Positions 51,543-60,423 of a DNA stretch of 64,000 nucleotides are shown in pieces. Both the position numbers and the translations under genes were made by a program. The stretch is from positions 186,001-250,000 of the forward strand of contig NZ_CP094527.1 in assembly GCF_022811725.1 (NCBI RefSeq), written 5' to 3'. Within the stretch, counting starts at the first letter, position 1; each line of letters begins with the position of its first letter. Source of the stretch: Mucilaginibacter sp. SMC90. Lineage in GTDB: Bacteria; Bacteroidota; Bacteroidia; Sphingobacteriales; Sphingobacteriaceae. Under the pieces are notes generated by a model. That model was not told where the DNA came from. It made no database searches and saw nothing but the letters and a program-made list of their open reading frames with translations.

Positions 51543-52523
51543 ATGAAAGTTTTAGTAACCGGCGCAACAGGTTTTATTGGCAGGCAACTTAGCCTGCATT
51601 TGGCTATGCAGGGCTATGATGTTAAAGCCCTATGCCGCAATACCGGTCACCCGTATTTAATAAAGCATAAAAACATTGAGCCGGTTACAGGCAATATCCT
51701 TTACAAGCAAAGCTTGGACAGGGCAATGCGGGGCTGCCTGCAAGTTTATCATACAGCTGCCATGGCTAAAATGTGGTGCCGTAATCCCGATGATTATTAT
51801 GAAACAAACGTTGTAGGCACCCGTAATGTACTTGAGGTTGCCGCCGGTGCCGGTGTGCAGAAAATAGTTTACACATCTACCTGCGGTGTATGGGGCCCAA
51901 CAGTTAAACATCCCATGAATGAAAACGATCCGCGGATTGCAGGTTTCCCTATCGCTTATGAACGTACCAAGTACCTGGCCGAACTGGAGGTACAAGACTT
52001 TGCAAAACAGGGGCTGCACGTAGTTACTGTAAACCCATCGCGTGTGTACGGAGAAGGGCCGGTTACCGAAAGTAATACCGTTGGTAAAATGGTTTCGGCC
52101 TATTTACGGGGTAAATGGCGTTTTATTCCGGGCAGTGGCAAACAGGTAGCCAATTATGCTTTTTTAAATGATGTTATCGACGGGCATATGGCGGCCATGG
52201 ATAAGGGGCAAAGTGGTGAACGCTATATTTTAGGCGGGGAGGATATCAGCTTCAATGACTTTTTTGATATGGTACACCATGTATCCGGTAAACAGCACCG
52301 CCTTATTCATCTGCCTTTAAAAGCGATTGAATTTTTCAGCCATTTTGAAAAGGTGAAAACAATACTTACCGGCTTGCCTCCCTTTTTCCTGCCCGAATTT
52401 GCAGAGCGATTGAAATATGACCAAAAATATAGCAGTGGCAAAGCCATAGCCCAGCTTGGCTACCGGATAACTCCCTTTGCCGAAGGAATGCATAAAACGG
52501 TTAACTATCTTAAACAAGCCTGA
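51543..52523 (+). CDS. NAD-dependent epimerase/dehydratase (extended SDR)
   Basis: A 326-residue extended short-chain dehydrogenase. It has VLVTGATGFIGRQLSLHLAMQGYDVKALCRN (GxxGxxG), VYHTAAMAKMW and NVVGTRNVLEVAAGAGVQKIVYTST, the active-site Tyr/Lys in YERTKYLAE, and VVTVNPSRVYGEGP. This composition resembles dihydroflavonol-reductase-like or hopanoid-associated sugar epimerases. The substrate is not fixed. It lies one base before the next SDR gene (TGA at 52521-52523, ATG at 52525), so both are cotranscribed, with a third small gene after them. Confidence 0.9.
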   Translation: MKVLVTGATGFIGRQLSLHLAMQGYDVKALCRNTGHPYLIKHKNIEPVTGNILYKQSLDRAMRGCLQVYHTAAMAKMWCRNPDDYYETNVVGTRNVLEVAAGAGVQKIVYTSTCGVWGPTVKHPMNENDPRIAGFPIAYERTKYLAELEVQDFAKQGLHVVTVNPSRVYGEGPVTESNTVGKMVSAYLRGKWRFIPGSGKQVANYAFLNDVIDGHMAAMDKGQSGERYILGGEDISFNDFFDMVHHVSGKQHRLIHLPLKAIEFFSHFEKVKTILTGLPPFFLPEFAERLKYDQKYSSGKAIAQLGYRITPFAEGMHKTVNYLKQA

Positions 52524-52524
52524 T

Positions 52525-53316
52525 ATGACAAATCAAACCGCAATTATAACCGGGGCCAGCGAGGGTCTGGGCAAATCATTTGCTATTGAACTGGCATCGC
52601 GCCATATAAACCTGGTATTGGTTTCGTTACCGGCATCGGGATTACCTGAACTGGCTTCTTTTATCCGCAAAAACTTTGAGGTTAAAGTAAATTATCTCGA
52701 AATTGATTTAACTCTTGCCGAAAGCTACCCCGCAATTTTTAATTACCTTAGTGAAGAGCAAATTACGGCGCATCTGCTTATTAACAATGCGGGTTTAGGC
52801 AACTGGTCGTGGTTTGAGGACCTTAACATTGGTTTTTACAAAAAGCAAATTGAATTGAACGTGATTACTCCTGTATTGCTTACACGGTTATTCCTGGCCC
52901 AGGCCGATAATAACGTTACTTCATACATATTGAATGTAGGCAGTTTGGGTGGCTTGTTTGTGGTGCCTAAAAAACAAGTTTATGGCGCAACTAAATCATT
53001 TATAAGGTATTTTACCAAATGTTTACAGCTGGAGCTTCATGGATCAAACGTGAAGATCAGTTTGCTTAGCCCGGGGGGTATTAATACTAAACCCGAGCTG
53101 CTGGTAATGAATAATAAACTCAGGGGGATATCAAAAGCAACCATTATGGAGCCCGGTCACGTAGCACGGATAGCGGTTGACGGTTTGTTGAAAGGAAAAA
53201 AAGAAATTATCCCGGGCATGATAAACAGGATACTTGTTTTGTTGAATAGTTTGCTGCCTGCAGGTATTAAGGATATTATTATAAGGCAACGCCTGGCAAC
53301 CATTATAAAAAGCTGA
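52525..53316 (+). CDS. Classical short-chain dehydrogenase/reductase
   Basis: About 263 residues from ATG 52525. It has AIITGASEGLGKSFAIELASRH (cofactor motif TGxxxGxG), LLINNAGLGNWSWFEDL (NNAG), NVGSLGGLFVVPKKQVYGATKSFIRYF with catalytic Ser, Tyr and Lys, and LLSPGGINTKPEL. This is a classical SDR with NAD(P)-dependent activity on an unknown substrate. It is the second gene of the set with the extended SDR. Confidence 0.9.
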   Translation: MTNQTAIITGASEGLGKSFAIELASRHINLVLVSLPASGLPELASFIRKNFEVKVNYLEIDLTLAESYPAIFNYLSEEQITAHLLINNAGLGNWSWFEDLNIGFYKKQIELNVITPVLLTRLFLAQADNNVTSYILNVGSLGGLFVVPKKQVYGATKSFIRYFTKCLQLELHGSNVKISLLSPGGINTKPELLVMNNKLRGISKATIMEPGHVARIAVDGLLKGKKEIIPGMINRILVLLNSLLPAGIKDIIIRQRLATIIKS

Positions 53317-53320
53317 CAGT

Positions 53321-53596
53321 ATGATCATTTCTTTACTTACCTATCGGCACGTTAAAAGTTTATGCAGCTTTTTTAAGCGTACACGAAATAGCTTTAAGCT
53401 CATCAATAATGAGCAGATCGTTATTATTTCGGGTAGTATGCGCGGCTTGGTATTGTATTTTGACCGCGATGCCTGCGAGATAAAAAATGGCGAAAGGGAT
53501 TTTATCAGTATTGATATTACCCGCGATTTTTCGGTTGACATGCTGATGCGGATCCTGGCGAACCATAATATGATAACTCCTGTTTTTGAAGGGTGA
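53321..53596 (+). CDS. Hypothetical small protein after two SDRs
   Basis: A 91-residue protein with no recognised family. It has a basic N-terminus (TYRHVKSLCSFFKRTRNSF), a beta-rich centre (EQIVIISGSMRGLVLYFDRDACEIKNGERDFISIDITRDF) and ends HNMITPVFEG. It starts four bases after the SDR stop (ATG 53321), so it is probably translated with the two dehydrogenases. The short 180-base gap after it shows no clear terminator. Confidence 0.6.
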   Translation: MIISLLTYRHVKSLCSFFKRTRNSFKLINNEQIVIISGSMRGLVLYFDRDACEIKNGERDFISIDITRDFSVDMLMRILANHNMITPVFEG

Positions 53597-53778
53597 TCAC
53601 CTGCTGCCCCACTAAGCCAATCAAACTTTCAACTTTTTTACCGTTACATAAATGAACACACGGCTGTCCGTATCCGTACGGTATTGCATGGCGGCTTTGT
53701 GTAAGCTTTTGATATATAGTAATTTATAATGTTGGCATTATTTTGATTATCATAATGCCTGATAAAGTTGATATTATT

Positions 53779-56139
53779 ATGCTTAAGAACTATATTAAAA
53801 CTGCCTGGCGCAACCTCATCCGCAATAAATTTTATTCGGTGATCAATATTGCCGGGCTAAGCGTGGGGCTTGCCATAGGTATCCTGATCCTGCTTTGGGT
53901 ACAGGATGAATGTAGCTTTGATAGCTTTCATAAAAATGCTTCCAATATTTACCGGGTTGAGTTATTTGGAGGTACCGGGGCCAGCAAGCAGATTTGGCAG
54001 GTTACAGTTGCTCCAATGGGGCCGCTGGCCAAACAGGAATTGCCCGCTGTACAAAATCAGGTACGCATAACTAATAACTGGTTTTTCTCTTTGTTTAAAT
54101 ACCAGGACAAGGTTTTTAATGAGCAGGCGGTTGGTTTTGCCGATCCATCACTTTTTACCGTTTTTGATTTTCCGCTGATTGAAGGTAACAATGCCAGGCC
54201 TTTTACAAGCGATAATTCGGTAGTGATCACCAAAAGAACGGCAAAAAAATATTTTGGAAATACCGAAGCTTTAGGAAAAGTTATTGTTGCTGATAATAAG
54301 GAAAACTTTACGGTATCGGGTGTTATTAATGACTTTCCGCTTAACTCAAGCATCAACTATGATATGATCATGCCTATGAGTTTTCATGTTAGATACATGC
54401 TGACTAATTATAAAGATGATCTTAACCATGATTTTGGTAATTACTCATACGAAACCTATTTGCAGCTAAAACCCGGCACTTCGTTAAAGAAATTATCTGC
54501 CGACTTGAATAATATTCACTTAAAACGGAAACCTGAAGATACCGATGCCGATTACCTTGTGCTGCCTGTTACTAAAATGCACCTTTACAATGCCGACGGT
54601 ACCGACCGGGGAATCAGTACCGTACACATCTTTATTGTTATAGCTTTAGTAATACTGGTTATTGCCTGTATCAACTATGTTAACCTTTCAACAGCACGGG
54701 CTATGCTGCGCGCCAAGGAAATCAGCATGCGCAAGATCATCGGTGCCGCAAAAACACAGTTGTTTATGCAGTTTGTGATTGAAACAGCCTTGTTATTTAT
54801 CCTTGCATCGGTTTTGGCAGTGTTGTTAATTTACAATGTCATGCCTGTATTTAATGAAATTGCAGGTAAGCAACTGGTGTTTAATCTTTCGGATTACCAT
54901 ATCTGGCTTGTTATTGCCGGTACCATAGCTGCTACCCTTTTGCTATCAAGTATTTATCCTGCGTTGTTGCTATCATCTTTCGAACCATTAAAAGCACTTA
55001 AGGGCAAGATATCAAATGGTATTGGCGATGTGCTTTTCCGTAAGATACTGGTAGTGGTTCAATTTACCTTTTCGGTGGTGTTGATCATTGGTACTATAGT
55101 TATCACTGCGCAGTTAAATTACATTCGCTCGAAAAATTTAGGGTATGATAAGAGCCATGTGTTTGGCTTTTGGATGCGCGATATGAAAGATCATTATGAT
55201 GCTGTTAAAGCCGAGCTGCTGAAACAGCCGGGTGTTGAGGCGGTAACACGGTCAACCGGTAATGTTGTTAGTAATGGCAATATTTCGGGCGATACTGATT
55301 GGGATGGCAAAGCTAACGGCCAAACTTTTATTGTACACCCGCAGGGGATCGACAAGGATTTTATTTCCTTTTTTAAGATGAAGATGGCTGCAGGTCATAG
55401 CTTTGACGGCTCGGTGAGCGATTCGGCACATTATATCCTGAACGAAGCTGCGATTAAAGAATTAGGAATGAAAGATCCGATAGGCAAACGCTTCAGGCTG
55501 CGTAAAACCGAGGGTACTATTATAGGTGTGGTTAAAGATTTTCATTTTGCAAGTATGCGTGAAAAGATAGGTCCGGTGGTGTTTTTCTATGCGCCTGATA
55601 CCTATGCTTCCATCTATATTAAAACTACGGGCAACGGCGCTCCCAAAGCCATAGCAGCTGCCGAAGCACAGTTTAAACAATACAACGGCCTGTTTCCGTT
55701 TGGTTATACTTTTTTGGATGAGATATTCAATAAGCTTTACCAGGGCGAGCAACGCGAGGGAACTTTGTTTAACTACTTTGCCGGAATAGCAATTTTCATC
55801 TCCTGCCTTGGTTTGTTTGGGCTGGCGGCCTTTACGGCGCAGGTGCGTACCCGCGAAATTGGAGTACGTAAGGTTTTGGGGGCCACTGTTACCAATGTTG
55901 TAACCCTGCTGGCCAAAGACTTTATAAAACTGGTAATAATTGCCATTATTGTGGCCTTCCCGATAGCCTGGCTTGCTATGAGCCACTGGCTGGATGCATT
56001 TGCCTATCGCGTTGGTATAAGCTGGATAACCTTTTTATTAGCTGCCGCCATTGCGATACTTATAGCGTTTGTGACTATCAGCGTTCAATCGGTTAAAGCG
56101 GCACTGGCTAACCCGGTTGATAGTTTAAAAAGGGACTAA
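53779..56139 (+). CDS. MacB/FtsX-type ABC transporter permease
   Basis: A 786-residue permease from ATG 53779 (MLKNYIKTAWRNLIRNKFYSVINIAGL). It has an N-terminal helix and a large periplasmic MacB-like domain, a block of three transmembrane helices (IVIALVILVIACINYVNLSTARAMLRAKEISMRKIIGA), a second periplasmic domain (about 430-640) and the C-terminal FtsX domain (IFISCLGLFGLAAFTAQVRTREIGVRKVLGATV, and two further helices). It lacks an ATPase, which must be encoded elsewhere. Family members export lipoproteins, peptides or antibiotics. The substrate is unknown. Confidence 0.93.
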   Translation: MLKNYIKTAWRNLIRNKFYSVINIAGLSVGLAIGILILLWVQDECSFDSFHKNASNIYRVELFGGTGASKQIWQVTVAPMGPLAKQELPAVQNQVRITNNWFFSLFKYQDKVFNEQAVGFADPSLFTVFDFPLIEGNNARPFTSDNSVVITKRTAKKYFGNTEALGKVIVADNKENFTVSGVINDFPLNSSINYDMIMPMSFHVRYMLTNYKDDLNHDFGNYSYETYLQLKPGTSLKKLSADLNNIHLKRKPEDTDADYLVLPVTKMHLYNADGTDRGISTVHIFIVIALVILVIACINYVNLSTARAMLRAKEISMRKIIGAAKTQLFMQFVIETALLFILASVLAVLLIYNVMPVFNEIAGKQLVFNLSDYHIWLVIAGTIAATLLLSSIYPALLLSSFEPLKALKGKISNGIGDVLFRKILVVVQFTFSVVLIIGTIVITAQLNYIRSKNLGYDKSHVFGFWMRDMKDHYDAVKAELLKQPGVEAVTRSTGNVVSNGNISGDTDWDGKANGQTFIVHPQGIDKDFISFFKMKMAAGHSFDGSVSDSAHYILNEAAIKELGMKDPIGKRFRLRKTEGTIIGVVKDFHFASMREKIGPVVFFYAPDTYASIYIKTTGNGAPKAIAAAEAQFKQYNGLFPFGYTFLDEIFNKLYQGEQREGTLFNYFAGIAIFISCLGLFGLAAFTAQVRTREIGVRKVLGATVTNVVTLLAKDFIKLVIIAIIVAFPIAWLAMSHWLDAFAYRVGISWITFLLAAAIAILIAFVTISVQSVKAALANPVDSLKRD

Positions 56140-56233
56140 CTTAAATGTTCCATCTCCTGATAAATCGTATCATCCAGACTTACGAAGTTTTCAAAACTTC
56201 GTAAGTCTTCAATTGCTTTTTAGGTAACCAGTC

Positions 56234-57586
56234 CTAAAACAACTCCACCAACCGCTCTAAAGCCATACCCCTCGAGCCTTTAATAAGGATAGTTGAATTA
56301 CTTATAGGTTGCGCTTTTAAGGCAGCAATAGCGTCTTCAGCGGTTTCATAAAAAGTAGTTGTTTGGTCCTGGCTTCCGGCTTCAGATTGTTGACTTAAAA
56401 AATCCTTGCCGATGAAGATCCTTTCATCAACCGGGGTATCCAACGCTTTTTTAATCACTGCTGCATGTTCAACGGCGGCTTCGGGGCCCATTTCAAACAT
56501 ATCGCCCAAAATAAGCACTTTCCTTTTTGCTTCAATTTTGCCTACGTTTTCAATAGCTACAAACATGCTGCTTGGGTTTGCGTTGTAGTAATCGCAAATA
56601 AGCGTGTTGGTGGCGGTTTGCACAATTTGCGAACGGTTGTTTTTAGGCTGATAACCCTCAATCCCTGCGTTTATTTCGTTAGCAGATAAGCCGAGATAGG
56701 TACCAATACAAATAGCCACCAAAATGTTAGGCAAGTTATAAGTACCGGTTAACTGCGTCTTTACTTTATAGCTATCGCCGGTTTTGTTGTTGACCCATTC
56801 TAAAGTAAGCAGAGGCGAGTTTTCAAGCAGTTCACCGCTTATCAGGTTGTCGATAGCATCGGTACCATAATATTCCACATGAGTTAAACGGCGGGCAGCT
56901 GCCATCTCCATTAAAACAGTATCATCACTATTTACAAAAACAACACCACCGGCTTTTCCTGCTCCCCCTTTAGGGGGCTGGGGGGCAAAGTAATCATACA
57001 ACTCCCCTTTCCCTTTCTTCACACCTTCAACGCCGCCAAAACCTTCCAGGTGTGCTTTCCCAACATTGGTAATCAGCCCGTGCGATGGCTGAGCGATACT
57101 GCAAAGCAGCTCAATTTCTTTTTGATGGTTGGCCCCCATTTCAATAACTGCAACCTCGTGACCGGCGTCAATAGTTAATATAGTAAGTGGTACGCCAATG
57201 TGGTTATTTAAATTGCCTTGCGTAGCCTGGGTTTTAAAGTGCTGCGCTAATACGGCGTTGATCAACTCTTTGGTAGTTGTTTTACCATTAGTGCCTGTAA
57301 GGCCGATAACCGGAATATCAAGCTGACGGCGATGATGACGCGCCAGGTCCTGTAAGGTAGTTAGCACGTCATCAACCAATAAATACTGGCCACCCAGTTG
57401 ATACGCTGGATTATCAATCACCACATAAGCTGCGCCTGCCTCCACAGCTTTTTGGGCAAAGGTGTTGGCATCAAACTTATCGCCTTTAAGGGCAAAGAAC
57501 AGACTACCCGGTGTTATCTTCCGGGTATCGGTACTGATTACGGGATGTTTGGTGTATATATCGTACAGTTCGGTTGTAGTAATCAT
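56234..57586 (-). CDS. murF: UDP-MurNAc-tripeptide--D-Ala-D-Ala ligase MurF, with repeat-derived insert
   Basis: A 450-residue MurF from ATG 57586 that adds D-Ala-D-Ala to the UDP-MurNAc tripeptide. It has SLFFALKGDKFDANTFAQKAVEAG, IGLTGTNGKTTTKELINAVL (ATP site), MGANHQKEIELLCSIAQPSHGLITNVGKAHLEGFG and the C-terminal KGSRGMALERLVELF. At residues about 200-210 a short APQPPKGGAGKAGG insert breaks the otherwise normal sequence. It is encoded by the GCTCCCCCTTTAGGGGG-type palindromic repeat at 56961-56990. The frame stays open, so the protein is presumably functional. Confidence 0.94.
   Translation of the reverse strand: MITTTELYDIYTKHPVISTDTRKITPGSLFFALKGDKFDANTFAQKAVEAGAAYVVIDNPAYQLGGQYLLVDDVLTTLQDLARHHRRQLDIPVIGLTGTNGKTTTKELINAVLAQHFKTQATQGNLNNHIGVPLTILTIDAGHEVAVIEMGANHQKEIELLCSIAQPSHGLITNVGKAHLEGFGGVEGVKKGKGELYDYFAPQPPKGGAGKAGGVVFVNSDDTVLMEMAAARRLTHVEYYGTDAIDNLISGELLENSPLLTLEWVNNKTGDSYKVKTQLTGTYNLPNILVAICIGTYLGLSANEINAGIEGYQPKNNRSQIVQTATNTLICDYYNANPSSMFVAIENVGKIEAKRKVLILGDMFEMGPEAAVEHAAVIKKALDTPVDERIFIGKDFLSQQSEAGSQDQTTTFYETAEDAIAALKAQPISNSTILIKGSRGMALERLVELF
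56961..56990. repeat. In-frame palindromic element inside murF
   Basis: A 30-base sequence with GCTCCCCCTTTAGGGGG and GGGGGGCAAAG is identical to one at 63039-63068 and related, in reverse orientation, to 62932-62956. Here it lies within the murF coding sequence and encodes Pro/Gly-rich residues in the enzyme. The centre is palindromic, so it can fold as a hairpin in DNA or RNA. Confidence 0.85.
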
Positions 57587-57662
57587 ATGGTTACAAACGT
57601 AAATCAAAAGTTAAATTCAAAAATATATCATTTAAATAAGTTTGTGATTGAACATTTTAAAT

Positions 57663-57764
57663 CCCCTCTCGAGAGGGGGCGCGGTGGTATGTGTGGAAGC
57701 AGGGGTGTGTTATGCGATTAGCTTATCAAAGCAGAAACACACCCCTCCACCCCTCTCAAGAGGG
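57663..57764. repeat. Palindromic element with CCCCTCTC ends
   Basis: Outer blocks CCCCTCTCGAGAGGGGG (57663-57679) and CCCCTCTCAAGAGGG (57750-57764) are each palindromic. Inner arms AGGGGTGTGTT (57701-57711) and AACACACCCCT (57736-57746) are exact inverted repeats. It lies in the 365-base gap between murF and recQ (57587-57951), where I find no gene. Confidence 0.75.
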
Positions 57765-57829
57765 AATCGCACAAGGCCGTTTGACTTATTGGTCAATCAC
57801 AATATTTTAGCTGTAACAAAAATCATCCT

Positions 57830-57920
57830 TCCCGGTTCGCACGGCAGTATAGCCGCTCTGTATAGCATGCGATTGCCGCGTCGCACCCTGGCTTTTTCCA
57901 CCTCGCTCCTCGCAATGACA
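57830..57920. repeat. Degraded copy of the GTCATTGCGAG-family repeat
   Basis: The right end CCTCGCAATGACA (57908-57920) is intact. The left end is unrecognisable. TATAGCATGCGATTGCCG inside resembles the body of the degenerate element at 768-872. Probably an eroded copy. Confidence 0.6.
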
Positions 57921-57951
57921 TGGGGCTAATTCAAATTAACAAAAATTATAC

Positions 57952-60123
57952 CTACCTCTTCATCCAGTCTATCACAGCCCTGATCTCGCCGTAGCTATAA
58001 TCTTCGCCTAAAACCTCTTTTAGTGGTGACAGCTTTTCTGCTCCATAACTTTCAACCGCATCAGAAATAGCCGCTATCTTTTGTTGCGGCACTATTTCGG
58101 TTATATCCAGATCGCCGTTTTGTACATAATAACTCAGGTGTGTTTCTATGGTAGATGTAGTGAAACCACGTTCAGCAGCTATTTCGGCAATGGTTTTTCC
58201 GGAACGATAAAGGTTAAACGTTTCGGCTTTAGTATCACTGTTTCGCGAAGTTGATTTGGCTTGTGCCGGCGATTTTGCTTTGCGCTCACGCTTGGGTGAT
58301 TTCTGCTTTATTTTTGAACCGAGGCCTTTTTCGGTGCAATAGATCTTAACCGGTTCAAGCAGTTCGCGACCGTAACGCGCCAGTTTAATATCGCCAAAAC
58401 CCGATATCAAACGTAGTTCATCAAGGCTTTGAGGAAGATATGTTGCCATTTCCTGTAAAGTAGCATCAGACACGATGACGTAAGCTGGTACGTTTTCTCC
58501 TTCTGCTATGCCCCTCCTAACCTCTCTAAGGCGGTTAAATAACGGTATTTCGTATGGCAAAGTTTCTTCGTGATGTACTTCTTCTACTTTTTCTATCTCA
58601 ATAAACTCAACCTTTTGCCCGCCCTTTAATACATCAGCACTTTGCGCGGTAAGTTTTAAAACCGGGTATTCATCGCCCGCGGTTTGCAGGTAGCCCATGG
58701 TTACCAGCTCGCGGATGTGGTGCTGCCAGTCGGCCTTGCTGATATCGGCACCAATGCCGTAGGTTTTTAACTGTTTATGTTCCTCGCGGATCTTGTCGCT
58801 TTTTGATCCCCGCAAAAAATCTATTACGTAGTTAGCTCCGAAGCGCTCATTTAACCGGGCAACTGCCGAAAGTGCCTTTTGGGCTATCAGTGTGCCATCA
58901 AAGCGTTTGTACTCGGTAAGGCAAACATCGCATGAACCACATTTTGCCGGAAAATCCTCATCGAAGTATTTCATCAGGTATTGCCTGCGGCAGGAAAGCA
59001 GCTGGCAATATTTCACCATATCGTTAAGCTTGTTGAGCATGATGCGGCTTTGCTGCTCGTTGCCTTCTACTTTGGCAAAACCCTGTAGTTTCATGGCATC
59101 GCCCGGCGAGTAAAGCAGCAAAGCCTCAGATGGAAGTCCATCGCGGCCGGCCCTGCCTGTTTCCTGGTAATAGCCTTCTATGTTTTTAGGCAGATCGACA
59201 TGTACAACATAACGCACGTTTGATTTGTTGATGCCCATACCAAAAGCAATGGTGGCCACAATGATCTTGATGTCATCGCGTAGAAAAGCTTCCTGGTTCC
59301 GGGCTTTTATTTCGTTGCTTAAACCGGCATGGTAAGCCTCGGCAGCAAAACCTTCATTCTTTAAATCTTCGGCTAAAGCTTCGGTTGATTTGCGGGAAAG
59401 GCAATAAATAATACCCGATTCATCCTTATGCTCATTTAAAAATGCGATGAGCTGTTTAAAGCTGTTCTTTTTGGGTGATACCCGGTAGGTGATATTTGCC
59501 CTGTTAAATGAGGATACAAATGTTGCCGGGGATTTAAGGTTAAGCTTTTCAAGAATATCTTTTTGCGTCAGCTTATCGGCCGTTGCCGTAAGTGCGATAA
59601 CCGGCACCGATGGAAATTCTTCCTTAAGGCCGGCAAGCATTAAATATTCGGGCCTGAAATCATGCCCCCATGACGAGATGCAATGTGCTTCGTCGATAGC
59701 TATCTGCGCAACGTTCAGCGTTTTCAAAAAGGGGATGAGCTTGTTATCCTTATTTTCTTTGCTTTCTGCGCTGAACAGACGTTCGGGGGCGAGGTAAAGT
59801 AATTTGATCTCGTTATTTCTAAGTCTGTTTACCAGTATCCTCGTTTCTTCGGGGTTTAAGGATGAATTGAGAAAAGCCGCCGGGATACCGTTTACGTTGA
59901 GGCTATCTACCTGGTCTTTCATCAGCGCAATAAGCGGCGATATCACTATAGTTAAACCATCTAACAAAACGGCAGGCAACTGGTAACATAATGATTTGCC
60001 GCCACCGGTAGGCATCAGCGCCATCACATCCTGCCCTTTGAGTATATTTTGAATAATAGCCTCCTGCTCATGCCTGAAGGCATTATAACCAAAGTATTTT
60101 TGCAGGGCCTGGATAGGTGTCAT
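57952..60123 (-). CDS. recQ: ATP-dependent DNA helicase RecQ
   Basis: A 723-residue RecQ from ATG 60123 (TTG six codons earlier opens the longer frame). Motifs: Walker A ALMPTGGGKSLCYQLPA, DEAH in IAIDEAHCISSWGHDFRPEYL, ALTATADKLTQKDI, GIIYCLSRKSTEAL, VATIAFGMGINKSNVRYVVHVDLPKNIEGYYQETGRAGRDG. The zinc-binding RQC module has CGSCDVCLTEY. An HRDC domain (about 540-615) and a C-terminal helix-turn-helix (GKTIAEIAAERGFTTSTIETHLSYYVQNGDLDI) follow. It unwinds recombination intermediates 3' to 5'. Confidence 0.96.
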   Translation of the reverse strand: MTPIQALQKYFGYNAFRHEQEAIIQNILKGQDVMALMPTGGGKSLCYQLPAVLLDGLTIVISPLIALMKDQVDSLNVNGIPAAFLNSSLNPEETRILVNRLRNNEIKLLYLAPERLFSAESKENKDNKLIPFLKTLNVAQIAIDEAHCISSWGHDFRPEYLMLAGLKEEFPSVPVIALTATADKLTQKDILEKLNLKSPATFVSSFNRANITYRVSPKKNSFKQLIAFLNEHKDESGIIYCLSRKSTEALAEDLKNEGFAAEAYHAGLSNEIKARNQEAFLRDDIKIIVATIAFGMGINKSNVRYVVHVDLPKNIEGYYQETGRAGRDGLPSEALLLYSPGDAMKLQGFAKVEGNEQQSRIMLNKLNDMVKYCQLLSCRRQYLMKYFDEDFPAKCGSCDVCLTEYKRFDGTLIAQKALSAVARLNERFGANYVIDFLRGSKSDKIREEHKQLKTYGIGADISKADWQHHIRELVTMGYLQTAGDEYPVLKLTAQSADVLKGGQKVEFIEIEKVEEVHHEETLPYEIPLFNRLREVRRGIAEGENVPAYVIVSDATLQEMATYLPQSLDELRLISGFGDIKLARYGRELLEPVKIYCTEKGLGSKIKQKSPKRERKAKSPAQAKSTSRNSDTKAETFNLYRSGKTIAEIAAERGFTTSTIETHLSYYVQNGDLDITEIVPQQKIAAISDAVESYGAEKLSPLKEVLGEDYSYGEIRAVIDWMKR

Positions 60124-60129
60124 GTTTGT

Positions 60130-60372
60130 AGATAGCTTCAAATGTGCAGATATGCAAATGTGCAGATTTCAGATGGAAATGTGCAGGTTCCAGATGTGCA
60201 GATTTTAAATTATACATGTGCAGATTGCTGATTTACAAATTTTAAAATACGTAGCATCGCTATAAATAACAACAAATCATTTTTCAATCATTTGTATATC
60301 TGCACATCCGGAATTTGCACATTCAAATAATCTGCACATCTGAAATTTGCACATTTGTATATCTGCCAATAT
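60130..60372. repeat. Iterated TGTGCAGAT/ATCTGCACA motif cluster
   Basis: The left part (60142-60230) has repeated ATGTGCAGAT(T) and CAGATTTC-like units. The right part (60295-60370) has repeated ATCTGCACAT and TTTGCACAT units, the complement. The two halves therefore form a large imperfect inverted repeat around an AT-rich centre. It is in the intergenic space between divergent recQ and M14 genes. No gene or terminator is apparent. Confidence 0.8.
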
Positions 60373-60423
60373 TTTTATGCATATTAGCTTATCTCTTTTC
60401 TCCTATACATTATTATATATCAT

